Positions 32,935-42,899 of a stretch of 64,000 nt of DNA are shown here, in pieces (position 1 is the stretch's first letter; every line of letters starts with the position of its first letter). The stretch comes from Bacteroidia bacterium. Lineage in GTDB: Bacteria; Bacteroidota; Bacteroidia; B-17B0; Aurantibacillaceae. The notes beneath the pieces were generated by a model. That model saw only the letters and a program-made list of their open reading frames with translations. It made no database searches and had not been told where the DNA came from. Made by a program: the position numbers and the translations under genes. Where the stretch lies: positions 27,954 through 91,953 of the forward strand of contig JAEUTQ010000057.1 in assembly GCA_016787445.1 (NCBI GenBank), read 5' to 3'.

Positions 32935-33985
32935 CCCAAGCGGATGGGTATTTTGATTTGATGGATTGAAGCAAACTAACTGCGCTTTCTTTATCATCGA
33001 ATCCGCCGCTACTTACCACATACATGCCTTTTGCATTAGTACCGCTTATTGTAGCATTTAGATTTTCAGCCGCTAATTTTTTAATCATTTTGCGTGCATT
33101 GGCTTTTACACTAAAGCATCCCATCACCACTTGATAACGGCCGGAAGACACAACATGACTCATGTTTGTGTTTACCGAATGCGACGTTGTATTTACCGCA
33201 TGAATATTTACGGCTACGTGTTTATCTTCAAACAATGTAATACCTGCGTATCCATTGGCATCTACTACATAATTGGAAGTCTGACTTAATTCGAGTTCAG
33301 TGAATTTGGAGTTATAGTTCACCGGTGTATAATTAGCGTGGGTACCTCCGCCAAAAATCGCAGCGAACGAATTAGAATTTGGCTGCATTTGTTTTACGGC
33401 AAACAACAATGCAAATCCAATCACCGGAATTCCGATGGCTAAAGCTGCAATGCGTTTGTAATTTGTTTTTCTTACCGGTAATTTATCAGAAGCTTCCGCT
33501 TTTACTAAACGATCCTGCGGTTCGAATGCATGCTTTACAACAACTGTTTCCTCAACCGGTAATTCTTTTAAGGTAATACTGCTTAATCCGAAACTATCAA
33601 TTAAAAAATTAACGTCTGTTTTAGGTTCGAAGCAAATGTTGTTCTCGAAATCAACATAAAACAATCCTAAATTTTCAAACTCCAAACGACGTTTGGTGTC
33701 GAGCAACATTTTGCAATGTGCCGCAAATTCTTCTAAATGTTTAGTTGCCTGAATAAAATCGCATTTCACTTCTTCCTTCAACCAATTCGCCAATACGCCA
33801 TCGTTTTGCTTTAACTGTACATTAAATACAATTGATTTTGAAGGCGGGAATAAAACTTCCTTGTTTAAGGAATAATGCGATGCCTGTGAACGGGATACAA
33901 ATCCGCCAAAGCCCGGCACCACTACATAATCGTGATTATATAGCAGTTCGGAAATTCCTTTTAATATGGCTTTTTGTACCAACAT
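32918..33985 (-). CDS. HU-CCDC81 and SPOR domain membrane protein
   Basis: A 355-residue protein found in Bacteroidota. Residues about 1-140 carry HU-CCDC81-like domains (LLYNHDYVVVPGFGGFV at the start). A single membrane segment lies near residues 178-195 (IAALAIGIPVIGFALLFAV), and a SPOR domain lies at residues about 280-352 (GRYQVVMGCFSVKANARKMI). The topology implies a cytosolic HU-like part and a periplasmic peptidoglycan-binding part, so it may link the nucleoid or cytosol to the septum. Two -7 elements lie upstream. Confidence 0.88.
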   Translation of the reverse strand: MLVQKAILKGISELLYNHDYVVVPGFGGFVSRSQASHYSLNKEVLFPPSKSIVFNVQLKQNDGVLANWLKEEVKCDFIQATKHLEEFAAHCKMLLDTKRRLEFENLGLFYVDFENNICFEPKTDVNFLIDSFGLSSITLKELPVEETVVVKHAFEPQDRLVKAEASDKLPVRKTNYKRIAALAIGIPVIGFALLFAVKQMQPNSNSFAAIFGGGTHANYTPVNYNSKFTELELSQTSNYVVDANGYAGITLFEDKHVAVNIHAVNTTSHSVNTNMSHVVSSGRYQVVMGCFSVKANARKMIKKLAAENLNATISGTNAKGMYVVSSGGFDDKESAVSLLQSIKSKYPSAWVMTQE

Positions 33986-34000
33986 TTTAATGGGGCATCA

Positions 34001-34027
34001 AATTTAGCATTTAATACCAAATTTAGT
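34001..34027 (-). promoter_or_regulatory. Two tandem -7 elements for the HU-SPOR gene
   Basis: TAAATTTG occurs twice on the minus strand (34001-34008 and 34020-34027), 15 and 34 nt before ATG 33985. Both are perfect TAnnTTTG matches, so there may be two start sites. Confidence 0.45.
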
Positions 34028-34103
34028 CTTTAGAAGGGGGTAAATCAAGTAAAAAAATTTAATAATTATAGAGGCTTTTCAACCTAATGTTCAAAAACTA
34101 TAT

Positions 34104-34111
34104 TACTTTTG
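34104..34111 (+). promoter_or_regulatory. -7 element TACTTTTG for the DUF1571/LysM gene
   Basis: A perfect TAnnTTTG match ending 7 nt before ATG 34119. Confidence 0.45.
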
Positions 34112-34118
34112 TGACCCT

Positions 34119-34976
34119 ATGTTTTTGAAACGCAGCTTATTGGTTTTTGCAGGGTTTTTTACCCTCTTGAGTTTTAGTGTTTTGGGTCAACACAAAGAAA
34201 ACATTAATACCAAAGAATTACTTCTTAAAATGGTAAAATCCATTAAGGAGGTACAGGGTTTAAAGTACAGTCTTAAAATTACAGAGCGTGGAAAGAAGGG
34301 ATATAATCATTATGAATCGTCGGTTAAATTAATTCGTAAACCTCGTCAGCTTTACATTTACATTAAGGGAATTGAAGTATTATGGACGCAAGGCACTAAC
34401 GATAAAAAAGCTTTAGTAAAACCAAATTCATTTCCTTATATCAATTTGAATCTTGACCCGATGGGGAACTTAATGCGTCAGGATCAACACCACACCATTA
34501 ACGAAATGGGCTTTGATTATTTTGGAAGCATTATTGAGTATGTGATTTTGAAATTTGGCGATAAGTTAGAAGACGGTGTAAAATACGACGGTGAAGAACG
34601 CTATAATAATCGTCCTTGTCACAAAATCACCATCAACAACAAAGACTTCGCGCAAACTACGTATACTGTTGGAGCTTCTGAAAATTTAACCTCCATTGCC
34701 AGAAAATTATTTGTAGCAGAATACATGATTGTGGAGATGAATCCGAAATTGAAAGATTACTTTGATATACTTACTCCCGGACAGGTCATTAAGGTTCCGA
34801 ACTATTATGCGAAGACGGTTATTCTTTATATCGATCAATTTTACAATTTACCTATTGGCGTAAAAGTGTATGATGATAAAGGTTTGTTTGAAGAATACAA
34901 TTACCACTTCTTACAAGTGAATCCGAAATTTGACGAAAAAGAATTTACCCGCGACTACAAGGATTATAAATTCTAA
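34119..34976 (+). CDS. DUF1571-like periplasmic protein with inserted LysM domain
   Basis: A 285-residue exported protein with a signal peptide of about 23 residues. The body resembles DUF1571/LolA-like outer-membrane sorting proteins (LKYSLKITERGKKGYNHYES, LYIYIKGIEVLW, LPIGVKVYDDKGLFEEY). A LysM motif is inserted at residues about 187-237 (YTVGASENLTSIARKLF, ILTPGQVIKVPN), before the last strands. LysM binds peptidoglycan, so a periplasmic, wall-associated role is likely. The ligand is unknown. Confidence 0.8.
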   Translation: MFLKRSLLVFAGFFTLLSFSVLGQHKENINTKELLLKMVKSIKEVQGLKYSLKITERGKKGYNHYESSVKLIRKPRQLYIYIKGIEVLWTQGTNDKKALVKPNSFPYINLNLDPMGNLMRQDQHHTINEMGFDYFGSIIEYVILKFGDKLEDGVKYDGEERYNNRPCHKITINNKDFAQTTYTVGASENLTSIARKLFVAEYMIVEMNPKLKDYFDILTPGQVIKVPNYYAKTVILYIDQFYNLPIGVKVYDDKGLFEEYNYHFLQVNPKFDEKEFTRDYKDYKF

Positions 34977-34980
34977 GAGT

Positions 34981-36540
34981 CTATTGCTTTGCTTTTTTAG
35001 CGAAGGAAGCCAGCCAAATAAAAAGTGTATTAAAGAATGCGAAGAAGCTGACGCCGGATTGGGTTTCGAGTGTATCTTCCGTAAAAAAAGACACAACAGC
35101 AATTAAAAGAAATACGAAATATAATCCGTGCAAATAATTTCTCAAAGCAATAGCCGGATACGCAAGTGAGAATAAAAACACGACAAGTCCGATTACACCG
35201 AAGGCAACAGTAATAGCTAAAAATTGGTTATGTGAACGCAAGCGCCATTCGCGACTAAGTTTTGTTTCAGTGCGGTAATACGCTTTTTCGAAAGCACGTT
35301 GTGCATCGCCGGTACCAACACCAATCCAGGGACTTCGTTTTATAATGTAAATCGCTGCTTTCCAAAACTCCATTCGCATCAGCAAGGTATTACCTGAGGG
35401 ATTACTTCCTTGTTTATAATCTCTGTATTCCCAAAATAATTCGTGCAATCGATTCGCAATCGGTGATGCATCAACATACAAATAATTAGTAACTCCGCTT
35501 TCAATATTGGCTATATCTTCATTGGTTAAGGAAGCAATTCCAACTGAATCTTTCGTTAAACCTTTACTGGATAAATAACGAATTAATGTCCAAATGACTT
35601 TCCCACCCTTCTTATCCTTTCCATATACAGGTAATTTGCTGCGTAAAGGCCATTGTTCATGCAACTCATCGTACTGCAAATTATATGTGATGAAATAACC
35701 ATTTTCTTTGTGTTTATTGGCAGTATCGGGCGTAAAATATGCGCGGCCTGAATAACTTGTGCTTTTTTGAGAGTTTGATTTGTCGGTTGAAACGAAGTTA
35801 AATTGTTGCCACTCGGATTTAAAAAAATAAAATGTTATGGCTGCAACAATAATTATTGCCGATAAACCTGCCACCTTATAAATAGTTTTTTGCTTCAACA
35901 CTAAGTAGAGCAGATACACTCCCACCATAATCGTAAGCATTACCAAACCTGTAACCAGACTTAATACGAACATGGTGGTAATTAAAAAAAGAACAACAAA
36001 AAGCACACCTAATTTTCGAGTTAGATTTTTTGTCTCTTTAAAGAAATAAACCAATACGGCAATAGCAAGGTTGATAAATAAACCGAAACGAATGTGTGAC
36101 ATAAAACGCGAGGCTTTGCGTATGTCGGTTAATTCGTGTGAGAAATTATAAAACAAACACCACATCGCGCTTACCACAACACCGGCTACAAAAAACTTCA
36201 ACACTAAATTCAATTCGCTTTTTGTTAAAGGCGAAGTACTAAAGAACACAAGAGGCAGTAAAAGCATTGGAATTTTTATGCGGATATCGTCAATGCCCCT
36301 AGGTATATCGATAGTGAAAATTAATCCTGCCAGGTGTAAAAAGAAAACAGAACATAAAATCCAAAACAGGCGATTCGACTTAATTAAACTCCATTTTTCT
36401 TTCCAGCGACCTTCCAGCAACCAATTACCAAATAAAACAAATTGCGGAATACTGGTAGGAACTGTTCCAAACATCATACCGGCCGCTAAACCGATAAGTC
36501 CGATAATAAAAATATATCTATGGATACGGGGAGGAAACAC
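34981..36540 (-). CDS. O-antigen ligase family membrane protein
   Basis: About 519 residues with some ten hydrophobic membrane segments and one large external loop (residues about 260-400). The block near residues 400-450 (SPWIGVGTGDAQRAFEKAYY, RSHNQFLAITVAFGVIG) is the Wzy_C signature of WaaL ligases and O-antigen polymerases. It probably joins polysaccharide to lipid A-core or polymerises it. A stop lies just upstream in frame, so the start must be TTG 36543, GTG 36540 (chosen) or an internal ATG. Confidence 0.85.
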   Translation of the reverse strand: MFPPRIHRYIFIIGLIGLAAGMMFGTVPTSIPQFVLFGNWLLEGRWKEKWSLIKSNRLFWILCSVFFLHLAGLIFTIDIPRGIDDIRIKIPMLLLPLVFFSTSPLTKSELNLVLKFFVAGVVVSAMWCLFYNFSHELTDIRKASRFMSHIRFGLFINLAIAVLVYFFKETKNLTRKLGVLFVVLFLITTMFVLSLVTGLVMLTIMVGVYLLYLVLKQKTIYKVAGLSAIIIVAAITFYFFKSEWQQFNFVSTDKSNSQKSTSYSGRAYFTPDTANKHKENGYFITYNLQYDELHEQWPLRSKLPVYGKDKKGGKVIWTLIRYLSSKGLTKDSVGIASLTNEDIANIESGVTNYLYVDASPIANRLHELFWEYRDYKQGSNPSGNTLLMRMEFWKAAIYIIKRSPWIGVGTGDAQRAFEKAYYRTETKLSREWRLRSHNQFLAITVAFGVIGLVVFLFSLAYPAIALRNYLHGLYFVFLLIAVVSFFTEDTLETQSGVSFFAFFNTLFIWLASFAKKAKQ

Positions 36541-36582
36541 CAATTATTAAACGCAAAAAATTACAATAAAGTATGCGAAAAT

Positions 36583-36621
36583 AAAGAAAAAGCCCTGTCA
36601 TTTTTGAACAATGACAGGGCT
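36583..36621 (-). terminator. recQ terminator
   Basis: A perfect 12-bp stem agccctgtcatt/aatgacagggct (36591-36602, 36610-36621) with a 7-nt loop. On the minus strand it is followed by tttttcttt. It lies in the gap after the recQ stop. Confidence 0.85.
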
Positions 36622-36643
36622 GTGTATAATAAAACAAAAACTA

Positions 36644-38857
36644 CTAATTAGCGTACTCGGTAATGAACTGAATACGTACCATGCGAATTTCCTCTTCCGT
36701 GTAATCATTCTCCCCTAACTCCTTCATTGCTGCGTCTACACTGTCGGTTTCCGATTCTTTAAAATACTCCATTACCTCATCCAGCTTTTCTTCGTCCATC
36801 ACATCCTGGAGATAATAATTGATATTAAGTTTAGTACCGGAAGCAACAATGGTCTCCATCTCCGTTAAAAGATCATTCATTTTAATGTTTTTGGATTTAG
36901 CCATATCCTCCAGACGGATTTTACGGTCGACATTTTGAATGATATACACTTTTAATCCCGATTTATTTACCACCGACTTAATCACCATATCCACCGGGCG
37001 CTCAATCTCATTTTCCTCCACATATTTTTTAATCATGTCGATAAATGGCTTACCGTATTTAGCAGCTTTGCCTGCACCCACACCAGATATTTTCGTAAGC
37101 TCTTCCATGGTGATCGGATACTGAATAGCCATTTCCTCGAGGGAAGTTTCCTGGAAAATAACGTAAGGAGGTAAAGCTTTTTGCTTGGCAATTTTCTTTA
37201 CTGTATCCTTCAGCATTGCAAATAACGTTTCATCAGCTGCACCACCACCTGCTTTTCCACCAACCATGATATCATCATCATCGGTTTTATCGGTATTGGC
37301 ATAATCGTGATCGCGTGTGAATTTGATACTGTGCGGTTTCTTTAAGAATTCTTTTCCTTTATCAGTTACTTTCAATAAACCATAGTTCTCAATATCCTTA
37401 ACGAGATAATTATTTACAATAGCCTGACGAAGTACAGCATTCCAGTATTTATCATCCTTATCATCTTCAGCACCCTTGCCCCACACTTCCAAATTGTTGT
37501 GCTTGTATGATTTTGATGTTGCGGTAAGTGTACCCATCAATACGTTAATAACATCTTTAATCTTGTGTTTCTCTTTAATTTCAAGAACAGCTTCAATAGC
37601 TAATTCCAAATCATCCTTCGCTTCAAACTTTTGTTTTGGATGGCGACAGTTATCGCACATCTCGTTACATTTACTTTCGTTGAACTCTTCGCCGAAATAA
37701 TGTAAAATGAATTTGCGTCGGCATGAAGACGTTTCGGCAAAAGCAGCCGTTTCGCTGAGCATTTGTTTTCCGATTTCCTGTTCGGCAACCGGTTTATCCT
37801 TCATGAACTTCTCCAACTTCATGATATCATCGTAGCTATAGAAAGTCACGCAATTACCTTCACCGCCATCACGACCCGCGCGACCGGTTTCCTGATAATA
37901 ACCTTCTAATGATTTTGGAATATCATGATGGATAACATAACGTACATCCGGCTTATCAATTCCCATTCCGAAAGCGATTGTTGCAACAATCACATCAATT
38001 TGCTCCATCAAAAACAAATCTTGTGTCTTTGCACGCTCCTTTGCATCTAACCCTGCATGATATGGTTCGGCTTTAACGCCGTTCACTTTCAACGCTTGCG
38101 CAATCTCTTCTACTTTTTTACGGCTCAAGCAATAGATAATCCCCGATTTACCGGAATTTTGCTTTACGTATTTTATAATCTCTTTTAAAACATTTTGTTT
38201 AGGGCGAACCTCGTAATATAAATTAGAACGGTTAAAGGAAGACTTAAACAAATTAGCCTTCAACATCCCAAGGTTCTTCTGAATATCCTGTTGTACTTTT
38301 GGTGTTGCTGTGGCTGTTAAAGCCATTACCGGAACGTTTCCAACCTTATCAATGATTGGACGTAAACGACGGTATTCCGGACGGAAATCGTGACCCCACT
38401 CAGAAATACAATGCGCTTCATCGATAGCAAAAAATGAAATTTTAAACTCTTCGAAGAACTTGATATTGTCTTCTTTAGTTAAGGTTTCAGGAGCTACGTA
38501 TAATAATTTGGTTTTACCTGACAATACATCCTTCTTTACTTTGGCAATCTCACTCTTATTTAAAGAAGAATTTAAAAAGTGGGCAATCCCTGATTCGTCG
38601 CTAAATCCACGAATGGCATCCACCTGGTTTTTCATTAAGGCAATTAAAGGGGAAACTACAATAGCCGTACCTTCACTCATTAAAGCCGGCAATTGATAGC
38701 ATAAGGATTTACCGCCTCCTGTAGGCATTATAACGAAGGTATCTTTCCCTGAAAGTACGCTTTTGATAATTTTCTCCTGATTTCCTTTAAAGCCTTCAAA
38801 GCCAAAAAAGCTCTTGAGCGTTTGTTGCAATTCTCCTGTTTCTACTTCGGCAATCAT
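36644..38857 (-). CDS. recQ: ATP-dependent DNA helicase RecQ
   Basis: A 737-residue 3'-5' helicase of recombination and repair. Walker A is MPTGGGKS (Lys50), the DEAH box is at residues 146-149, and motif VI is [14 protein letters not shown] zinc-binding segment ([26 protein letters not shown]), the RQC winged helix and an HRDC-like domain (about 525-610) follow. An acidic C-terminal extension of about 100 residues is common in Bacteroidota RecQ. It is a single gene with a strong terminator. Confidence 0.96.
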   Translation of the reverse strand: MIAEVETGELQQTLKSFFGFEGFKGNQEKIIKSVLSGKDTFVIMPTGGGKSLCYQLPALMSEGTAIVVSPLIALMKNQVDAIRGFSDESGIAHFLNSSLNKSEIAKVKKDVLSGKTKLLYVAPETLTKEDNIKFFEEFKISFFAIDEAHCISEWGHDFRPEYRRLRPIIDKVGNVPVMALTATATPKVQQDIQKNLGMLKANLFKSSFNRSNLYYEVRPKQNVLKEIIKYVKQNSGKSGIIYCLSRKKVEEIAQALKVNGVKAEPYHAGLDAKERAKTQDLFLMEQIDVIVATIAFGMGIDKPDVRYVIHHDIPKSLEGYYQETGRAGRDGGEGNCVTFYSYDDIMKLEKFMKDKPVAEQEIGKQMLSETAAFAETSSCRRKFILHYFGEEFNESKCNEMCDNCRHPKQKFEAKDDLELAIEAVLEIKEKHKIKDVINVLMGTLTATSKSYKHNNLEVWGKGAEDDKDDKYWNAVLRQAIVNNYLVKDIENYGLLKVTDKGKEFLKKPHSIKFTRDHDYANTDKTDDDDIMVGGKAGGGAADETLFAMLKDTVKKIAKQKALPPYVIFQETSLEEMAIQYPITMEELTKISGVGAGKAAKYGKPFIDMIKKYVEENEIERPVDMVIKSVVNKSGLKVYIIQNVDRKIRLEDMAKSKNIKMNDLLTEMETIVASGTKLNINYYLQDVMDEEKLDEVMEYFKESETDSVDAAMKELGENDYTEEEIRMVRIQFITEYAN

Positions 38858-39013
38858 GCTTTCTATTGATTAAATCTATGTTCTTGTTGAGTGAATAAAT
38901 ACCTTATCTCCTATAAAGTTATACAAAATAATTTCTATTTCGCAAAACTTTTTGATTGATTTGGTACGTTTTTGGACAAATAAAGCTAAAAAGCAGATGG
39001 ATTTTTTTAGGAA

Positions 39014-39361
39014 CTACAGATTTACGTCCATTTTGGGATAATGGCGCAAAAGGATCACTGAGAAAATAATGGCGGAAATTATACCTATGATGGTGCCCGG
39101 ACCCAGATCACCAATTACCACTAAAAACAATGTTTTGATGAAGAAAATGCTGAGATAAAGCTGCACACCCCATTGTTTCATGTGCCACAATCCTATAAAG
39201 GCCATAAAATTTCCGGCTACAATAAATCCATATAATGCCGGAACAAACATGCCGATTTTTTTAATGGATGGAGAGAAAACCGAAGGGAAATTAAACACCA
39301 CTGTAATAAAACCAATGATGCAAATGGCAGATATTATTTTAGGCCTCGTTATCGCTCTCAT
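39014..39361 (-). CDS. Small four-helix membrane protein, unknown
   Basis: A 115-residue protein with about four membrane segments (IISAICIIGFITVVF, FVPALYGFIVAGNFMAF, YLSIFFIKTLFLVVIG, IIGIISAIIFSVILL) and no known motif. Its ATG (39361) follows the stop of the permease gene with no gap, so it is translated with it. It may be an accessory to the permease, but it could also be unrelated. Confidence 0.7.
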   Translation of the reverse strand: MRAITRPKIISAICIIGFITVVFNFPSVFSPSIKKIGMFVPALYGFIVAGNFMAFIGLWHMKQWGVQLYLSIFFIKTLFLVVIGDLGPGTIIGIISAIIFSVILLRHYPKMDVNL

Positions 39362-40609
39362 TTAATTACTCCTAATGGCTTCTACCGGATCTAATTGTGA
39401 TGCGCTGTATGCAGGCACAAATCCGCTAATAATGCCAATTAAAACCGAAATGGTAATCCCTAAAATAATATTTGAGTAACTCAAAGTGATTTCCATATCC
39501 ATGTTGCCTTGAGCTGCGAGTGTAATAAGATAAGTGAGAAAGAGTCCTAACAATCCGCCCAGCAAGGAAAGAAAAACGGATTCAGATAAAAACTGTAATA
39601 GAATAAAATAATTCTTGGCACCAAGCGATTTTTGAATGCCAATTAAACTTGTTCTTTCTTTCACCGATACAAACATGATATTGGCAATACCGAATCCGCC
39701 TACTAAAATTGAGAATCCTCCAATAATCCAACCGGCAATACCAATGATATCAAACAATACATCAAAGTTTTTACTTAACAAATTAGTTTCGTTTAAGGCA
39801 AAATCATCATCCGCTAATGGTTTTAATCGGCGTATGCCACGCATAATCCCCGTTAACTCATCCATCATTTCGGCATTGCTTACACCCGGCTTTGCTTTAA
39901 CCGCAATATATGGATCAGCATTTTCTGAGTTTACATCCAAAATATATTTAGCAAAATGAAAAGGAATCACTACCTGGTTATCCATACTGTTTCCAAGCAT
40001 ACTTTCGCCTTCAGTTTTGAAAACTCCAACAACAATTGCTTTTCTTCCCGCAATTTTGATATCCTTTCCAATTGGATCCTGATTATTCGGAAACAAACCT
40101 TCGGCAATTTTTCCGCCTATTACCGCCACATTGTAGCCGGCATTTACTTCATTCTCGGTAAAGTATCTCCCGTTAGCAATATCAAAGGATTTTATTTTGT
40201 AGAATTCGTAAGAACATCCTGCTAAAACCGCATTCTCCACGATGTTACTCTTATACTTAACGGTTCTTCTGCCATGAATAGTATATGCCACTGCATCCGC
40301 CGTTTTCGTCTTCTTCTCGATATCAAACAATTCGTTATACTGAGGGAGCGGACGATTCATGTATTTCCACCAAGGATAATCCGGCCCGAAGCTCCAAGGC
40401 CATTTTTGCACAAACACCACATTATCGCCGAGGCTTTCAATGCTTCCGCGAATGTTACTTTCCAAACTATCTACAATGGTGAATACAATTATAATGGCAA
40501 AAATACCAATGGTAATCCCTAATAAACTCAAAAAGGTGCGGAGTTTATTATTGTAAAGCGATTGCAATGCAAACAGAACACTTTCCTTTATGAGAGATAA
40601 TACCAGCAT
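39362..40609 (-). CDS. MacB/FtsX-type ABC transporter permease
   Basis: A 415-residue protein with an N-terminal membrane segment (residues about 20-45), a MacB-like periplasmic core (about 50-260) and a C-terminal FtsX domain with three segments (about 280-400; the end SASQLDPVEAIRS is the family signature). MacB-type permeases drive mechanotransmission or efflux with a separate ATPase. No ATPase gene is adjacent. A -7 element ends 5 nt before ATG 40609. Confidence 0.9.
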   Translation of the reverse strand: MLVLSLIKESVLFALQSLYNNKLRTFLSLLGITIGIFAIIIVFTIVDSLESNIRGSIESLGDNVVFVQKWPWSFGPDYPWWKYMNRPLPQYNELFDIEKKTKTADAVAYTIHGRRTVKYKSNIVENAVLAGCSYEFYKIKSFDIANGRYFTENEVNAGYNVAVIGGKIAEGLFPNNQDPIGKDIKIAGRKAIVVGVFKTEGESMLGNSMDNQVVIPFHFAKYILDVNSENADPYIAVKAKPGVSNAEMMDELTGIMRGIRRLKPLADDDFALNETNLLSKNFDVLFDIIGIAGWIIGGFSILVGGFGIANIMFVSVKERTSLIGIQKSLGAKNYFILLQFLSESVFLSLLGGLLGLFLTYLITLAAQGNMDMEITLSYSNIILGITISVLIGIISGFVPAYSASQLDPVEAIRSN

Positions 40610-40614
40610 TAAAA

Positions 40615-40622
40615 CAAAGATA
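40615..40622 (-). promoter_or_regulatory. -7 element TATCTTTG for the ABC permease
   Basis: A perfect TAnnTTTG match on the minus strand, ending 5 nt before ATG 40609. A nearly leaderless transcript is likely. Confidence 0.45.
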
Positions 40623-40680
40623 AGTGATATACCAATCCGCCAATGAAAAGTATGACCAAAGGCGAATTTTTGATGTAAAA

Positions 40681-40905
40681 TTACTTTTTACGGCTTGCTT
40701 CAAATGCCGATTGGCGTTCCTCTTGCTTCTTACGCTGATAGCGTCTCACCAGAAACATGGCTGCTCCAATTAAAAACACAAAGAAAAAATAAAGGGCGCT
40801 GTCGGTGTCCTTCATGATTAAAAAATAAATGGTTGCCACTACAGCAATAGCTGCCGTAAATAACCACAAATATTCCAAAGCCCTAAAAATTTTTCTATTG
40901 TCCAT
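40681..40905 (-). CDS. Small membrane protein, unknown
   Basis: A 74-residue protein with two membrane segments (YLWLFTAAIAVVATIYFLI and LYFFFVFLIGAAMFLV) and a basic C-terminal tail. Its ATG overlaps the lptC stop (TAATG), so it is co-translated in the coaX-porin-lptC unit. I recognise no family. Confidence 0.75.
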   Translation of the reverse strand: MDNRKIFRALEYLWLFTAAIAVVATIYFLIMKDTDSALYFFFVFLIGAAMFLVRRYQRKKQEERQSAFEASRKK

Positions 40906-41462
40906 TATAAATCCTCGTTGTTAAGTTGAATTGTTCCTGTTACTTCCTTTATTTGATAGTTGGTAAAATCCTGATTGCTTTCAAGACCTTTACCCATGAT
41001 AATTTCTTTAGCTGTGGTGATTTTTACAAACGCGTCGGAGTAAATTTTTTTATTCGCCTCGTCCCACACCAAATGCTCGGTGTTCAATTTTTCGCCGTCC
41101 TTATTTACCACCTCCACATTGTATTTTACCTCCATGCGCTTACGTGCCGGATAATGAACGCCGTAATTAGATTTAAGCGTTGTTTCGGGTTTTTCATTCT
41201 TATTATAAAAAGTGACCCAAACACCTTCGGGTAAAATAGTCATGGGCTCTGTTACATTTCGATCATAGGTTAAAAGCTTCCCGGCTTTTAATACAATTTT
41301 TAATGCGGCCGAGTCGGAATAAATCATAGTGACTCCCTTGCCTGACTGAGATGGAGAAACTTTAGGGAGACTTAGCGCCATTATTTTCGATCTGTCGTTT
41401 TCACAAGAAAACAGCAATATGCTAACCGTTATGGTTGAAACTATGAAGAGAAATTTCTTCAT
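40905..41462 (-). CDS. lptC: LPS transport periplasmic protein LptC
   Basis: A 185-residue protein with a lipoprotein-type leader ending LLFSC and a small beta-jellyroll body (MTILPEGVWVTFYNKNEKPE, MEVKYNVEVVNKDGEKLNTEHLVWDE) typical of Bacteroidota LptC. LptC links the LptB2FG extractor to LptA in moving LPS across the periplasm. It is encoded between a FadL-like porin and a small membrane protein, an arrangement frequent in the phylum. The assignment rests on pattern and context. Confidence 0.85.
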   Translation of the reverse strand: MKKFLFIVSTITVSILLFSCENDRSKIMALSLPKVSPSQSGKGVTMIYSDSAALKIVLKAGKLLTYDRNVTEPMTILPEGVWVTFYNKNEKPETTLKSNYGVHYPARKRMEVKYNVEVVNKDGEKLNTEHLVWDEANKKIYSDAFVKITTAKEIIMGKGLESNQDFTNYQIKEVTGTIQLNNEDL

Positions 41463-41471
41463 GACGAAAAA

Positions 41472-42899
41472 TTAATCGTAGCGGAATTTATTAAACCACT
41501 TGTCATTAAAAGTGAAGCCAAGTACTATTTTCGCGTAACGCTCACGAACCAAATTATTATTAATTGAGCCCATTTCACCGAACTGAGCGCTTATGTTAAC
41601 CACCGAAAACTGTCGGTAAACACCAACCGGCAAACCAAGCCCAACGGTTAATCCGTAATTCACTATTTCGGTATTATTTAACTCCAGTGATCCTGTTTTA
41701 TAAAATCCGCCTAAACGATATTGAATGCGCTTTAGATAAGCAGATACTCCGGCCGAATTTTTATTGGGAATGAAATTAATTCCGGCTGCTACACGGAATG
41801 AGTTTTTTAATTCTGTTGCACTACCAAGATAACGGAACTGACTCCAGTTTGTATAGGCCGCTTCAGCAGCAACCGCAATCATATCACCTTTACGCAAACT
41901 TACACCAAAGCCCTGCTCCATTGGCAAACGAATTGTGTTTGGGTTATCATTAACAAAAATAAAAGTGTCTTTTGCTAATTCATTTCCAAAATCATTTATA
42001 GAATAGTTATACGCCAAGGTGCTATTTTTCACATTGATCGTATTCCCTAAATTCATGAAATAACCAAAAGCAACTTTCACTTTCTTTCTAAGCTCGCGGT
42101 TTTTAACTGAATCGATTGTAAAGGAAGTTTGTAACCCGAAACTTCCGGTTACATCTTGAAACGCAACCGCACGGTAGCGACGCGTATTATAGTAATAATT
42201 AGCATTTGGATAAATAACGCTGGATGTATGTAAAATACTTCCGAACAAATAATCGGCGCGTGCCCCGATACTTAATTCGGATAAAAGTTCTTTACTTAAT
42301 TTTTTACGTTTGTATACTTGTGTTTGTTTAGTCTTAACTAATGAATCCTTATAAGCCGAACGGTAGAAGTTAACGAGCATCTTTCTAAATGGATTAATTC
42401 CAAAACCCATGAATACTTTATTGATTCCACCTTCACCTGTATATTCATACTTAACATCACCAATTGTTTCTGTAAATACAGTACTTCTCAAATTATACCC
42501 AACATTCGAATGTGGCATAATACCGAAACTCACAGCTGCTCTCTGCTTTAATGGTATTCCAATAGCAGCATAACTAAAATTAATGTTGCGGGTTTTAATA
42601 GCCGTTGTTCCATTACTAAATTCAGTGAACTGCGTATGTCCGCCTAATTCAAGGGTAGTTAAACGTATTCCTGCAATAGCAGCAGGATTGGCGACATTAA
42701 TAAACACAGGCGCTGCCGTATCAGGTTTTAAGCCAATGAAAGTTCCTCCCATTCCTTTGGCGGGAGCAAACTCATTACCATTTAACTCACCAAGTCCGTA
42801 ACGGGAGTAAGGACTAAATGTTAATTGAGCATGAAGCTGATTAAAAAATAAAAGGCCCTGAAGTATCAGAAAACAAAGTATGTAAATTGGCCTTTTCAA
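41472..42899 (-). CDS. FadL/TodX-like outer-membrane beta-barrel protein
   Basis: A 475-residue protein. Its signal peptide ends LHAQ, and it is followed by SPYSRYGLGE and a glycine-rich N-terminal region (KGMGGTFIGL, VANPAAIAGI) like FadL/OMPP1 transporters, then many amphipathic strands. FadL relatives move hydrophobic compounds across the outer membrane; the substrate is unknown. The start overlaps the coaX stop by 4 nt, so it is part of the coaX-porin-lptC operon. Confidence 0.8.
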   Translation of the reverse strand: MKRPIYILCFLILQGLLFFNQLHAQLTFSPYSRYGLGELNGNEFAPAKGMGGTFIGLKPDTAAPVFINVANPAAIAGIRLTTLELGGHTQFTEFSNGTTAIKTRNINFSYAAIGIPLKQRAAVSFGIMPHSNVGYNLRSTVFTETIGDVKYEYTGEGGINKVFMGFGINPFRKMLVNFYRSAYKDSLVKTKQTQVYKRKKLSKELLSELSIGARADYLFGSILHTSSVIYPNANYYYNTRRYRAVAFQDVTGSFGLQTSFTIDSVKNRELRKKVKVAFGYFMNLGNTINVKNSTLAYNYSINDFGNELAKDTFIFVNDNPNTIRLPMEQGFGVSLRKGDMIAVAAEAAYTNWSQFRYLGSATELKNSFRVAAGINFIPNKNSAGVSAYLKRIQYRLGGFYKTGSLELNNTEIVNYGLTVGLGLPVGVYRQFSVVNISAQFGEMGSINNNLVRERYAKIVLGFTFNDKWFNKFRYD

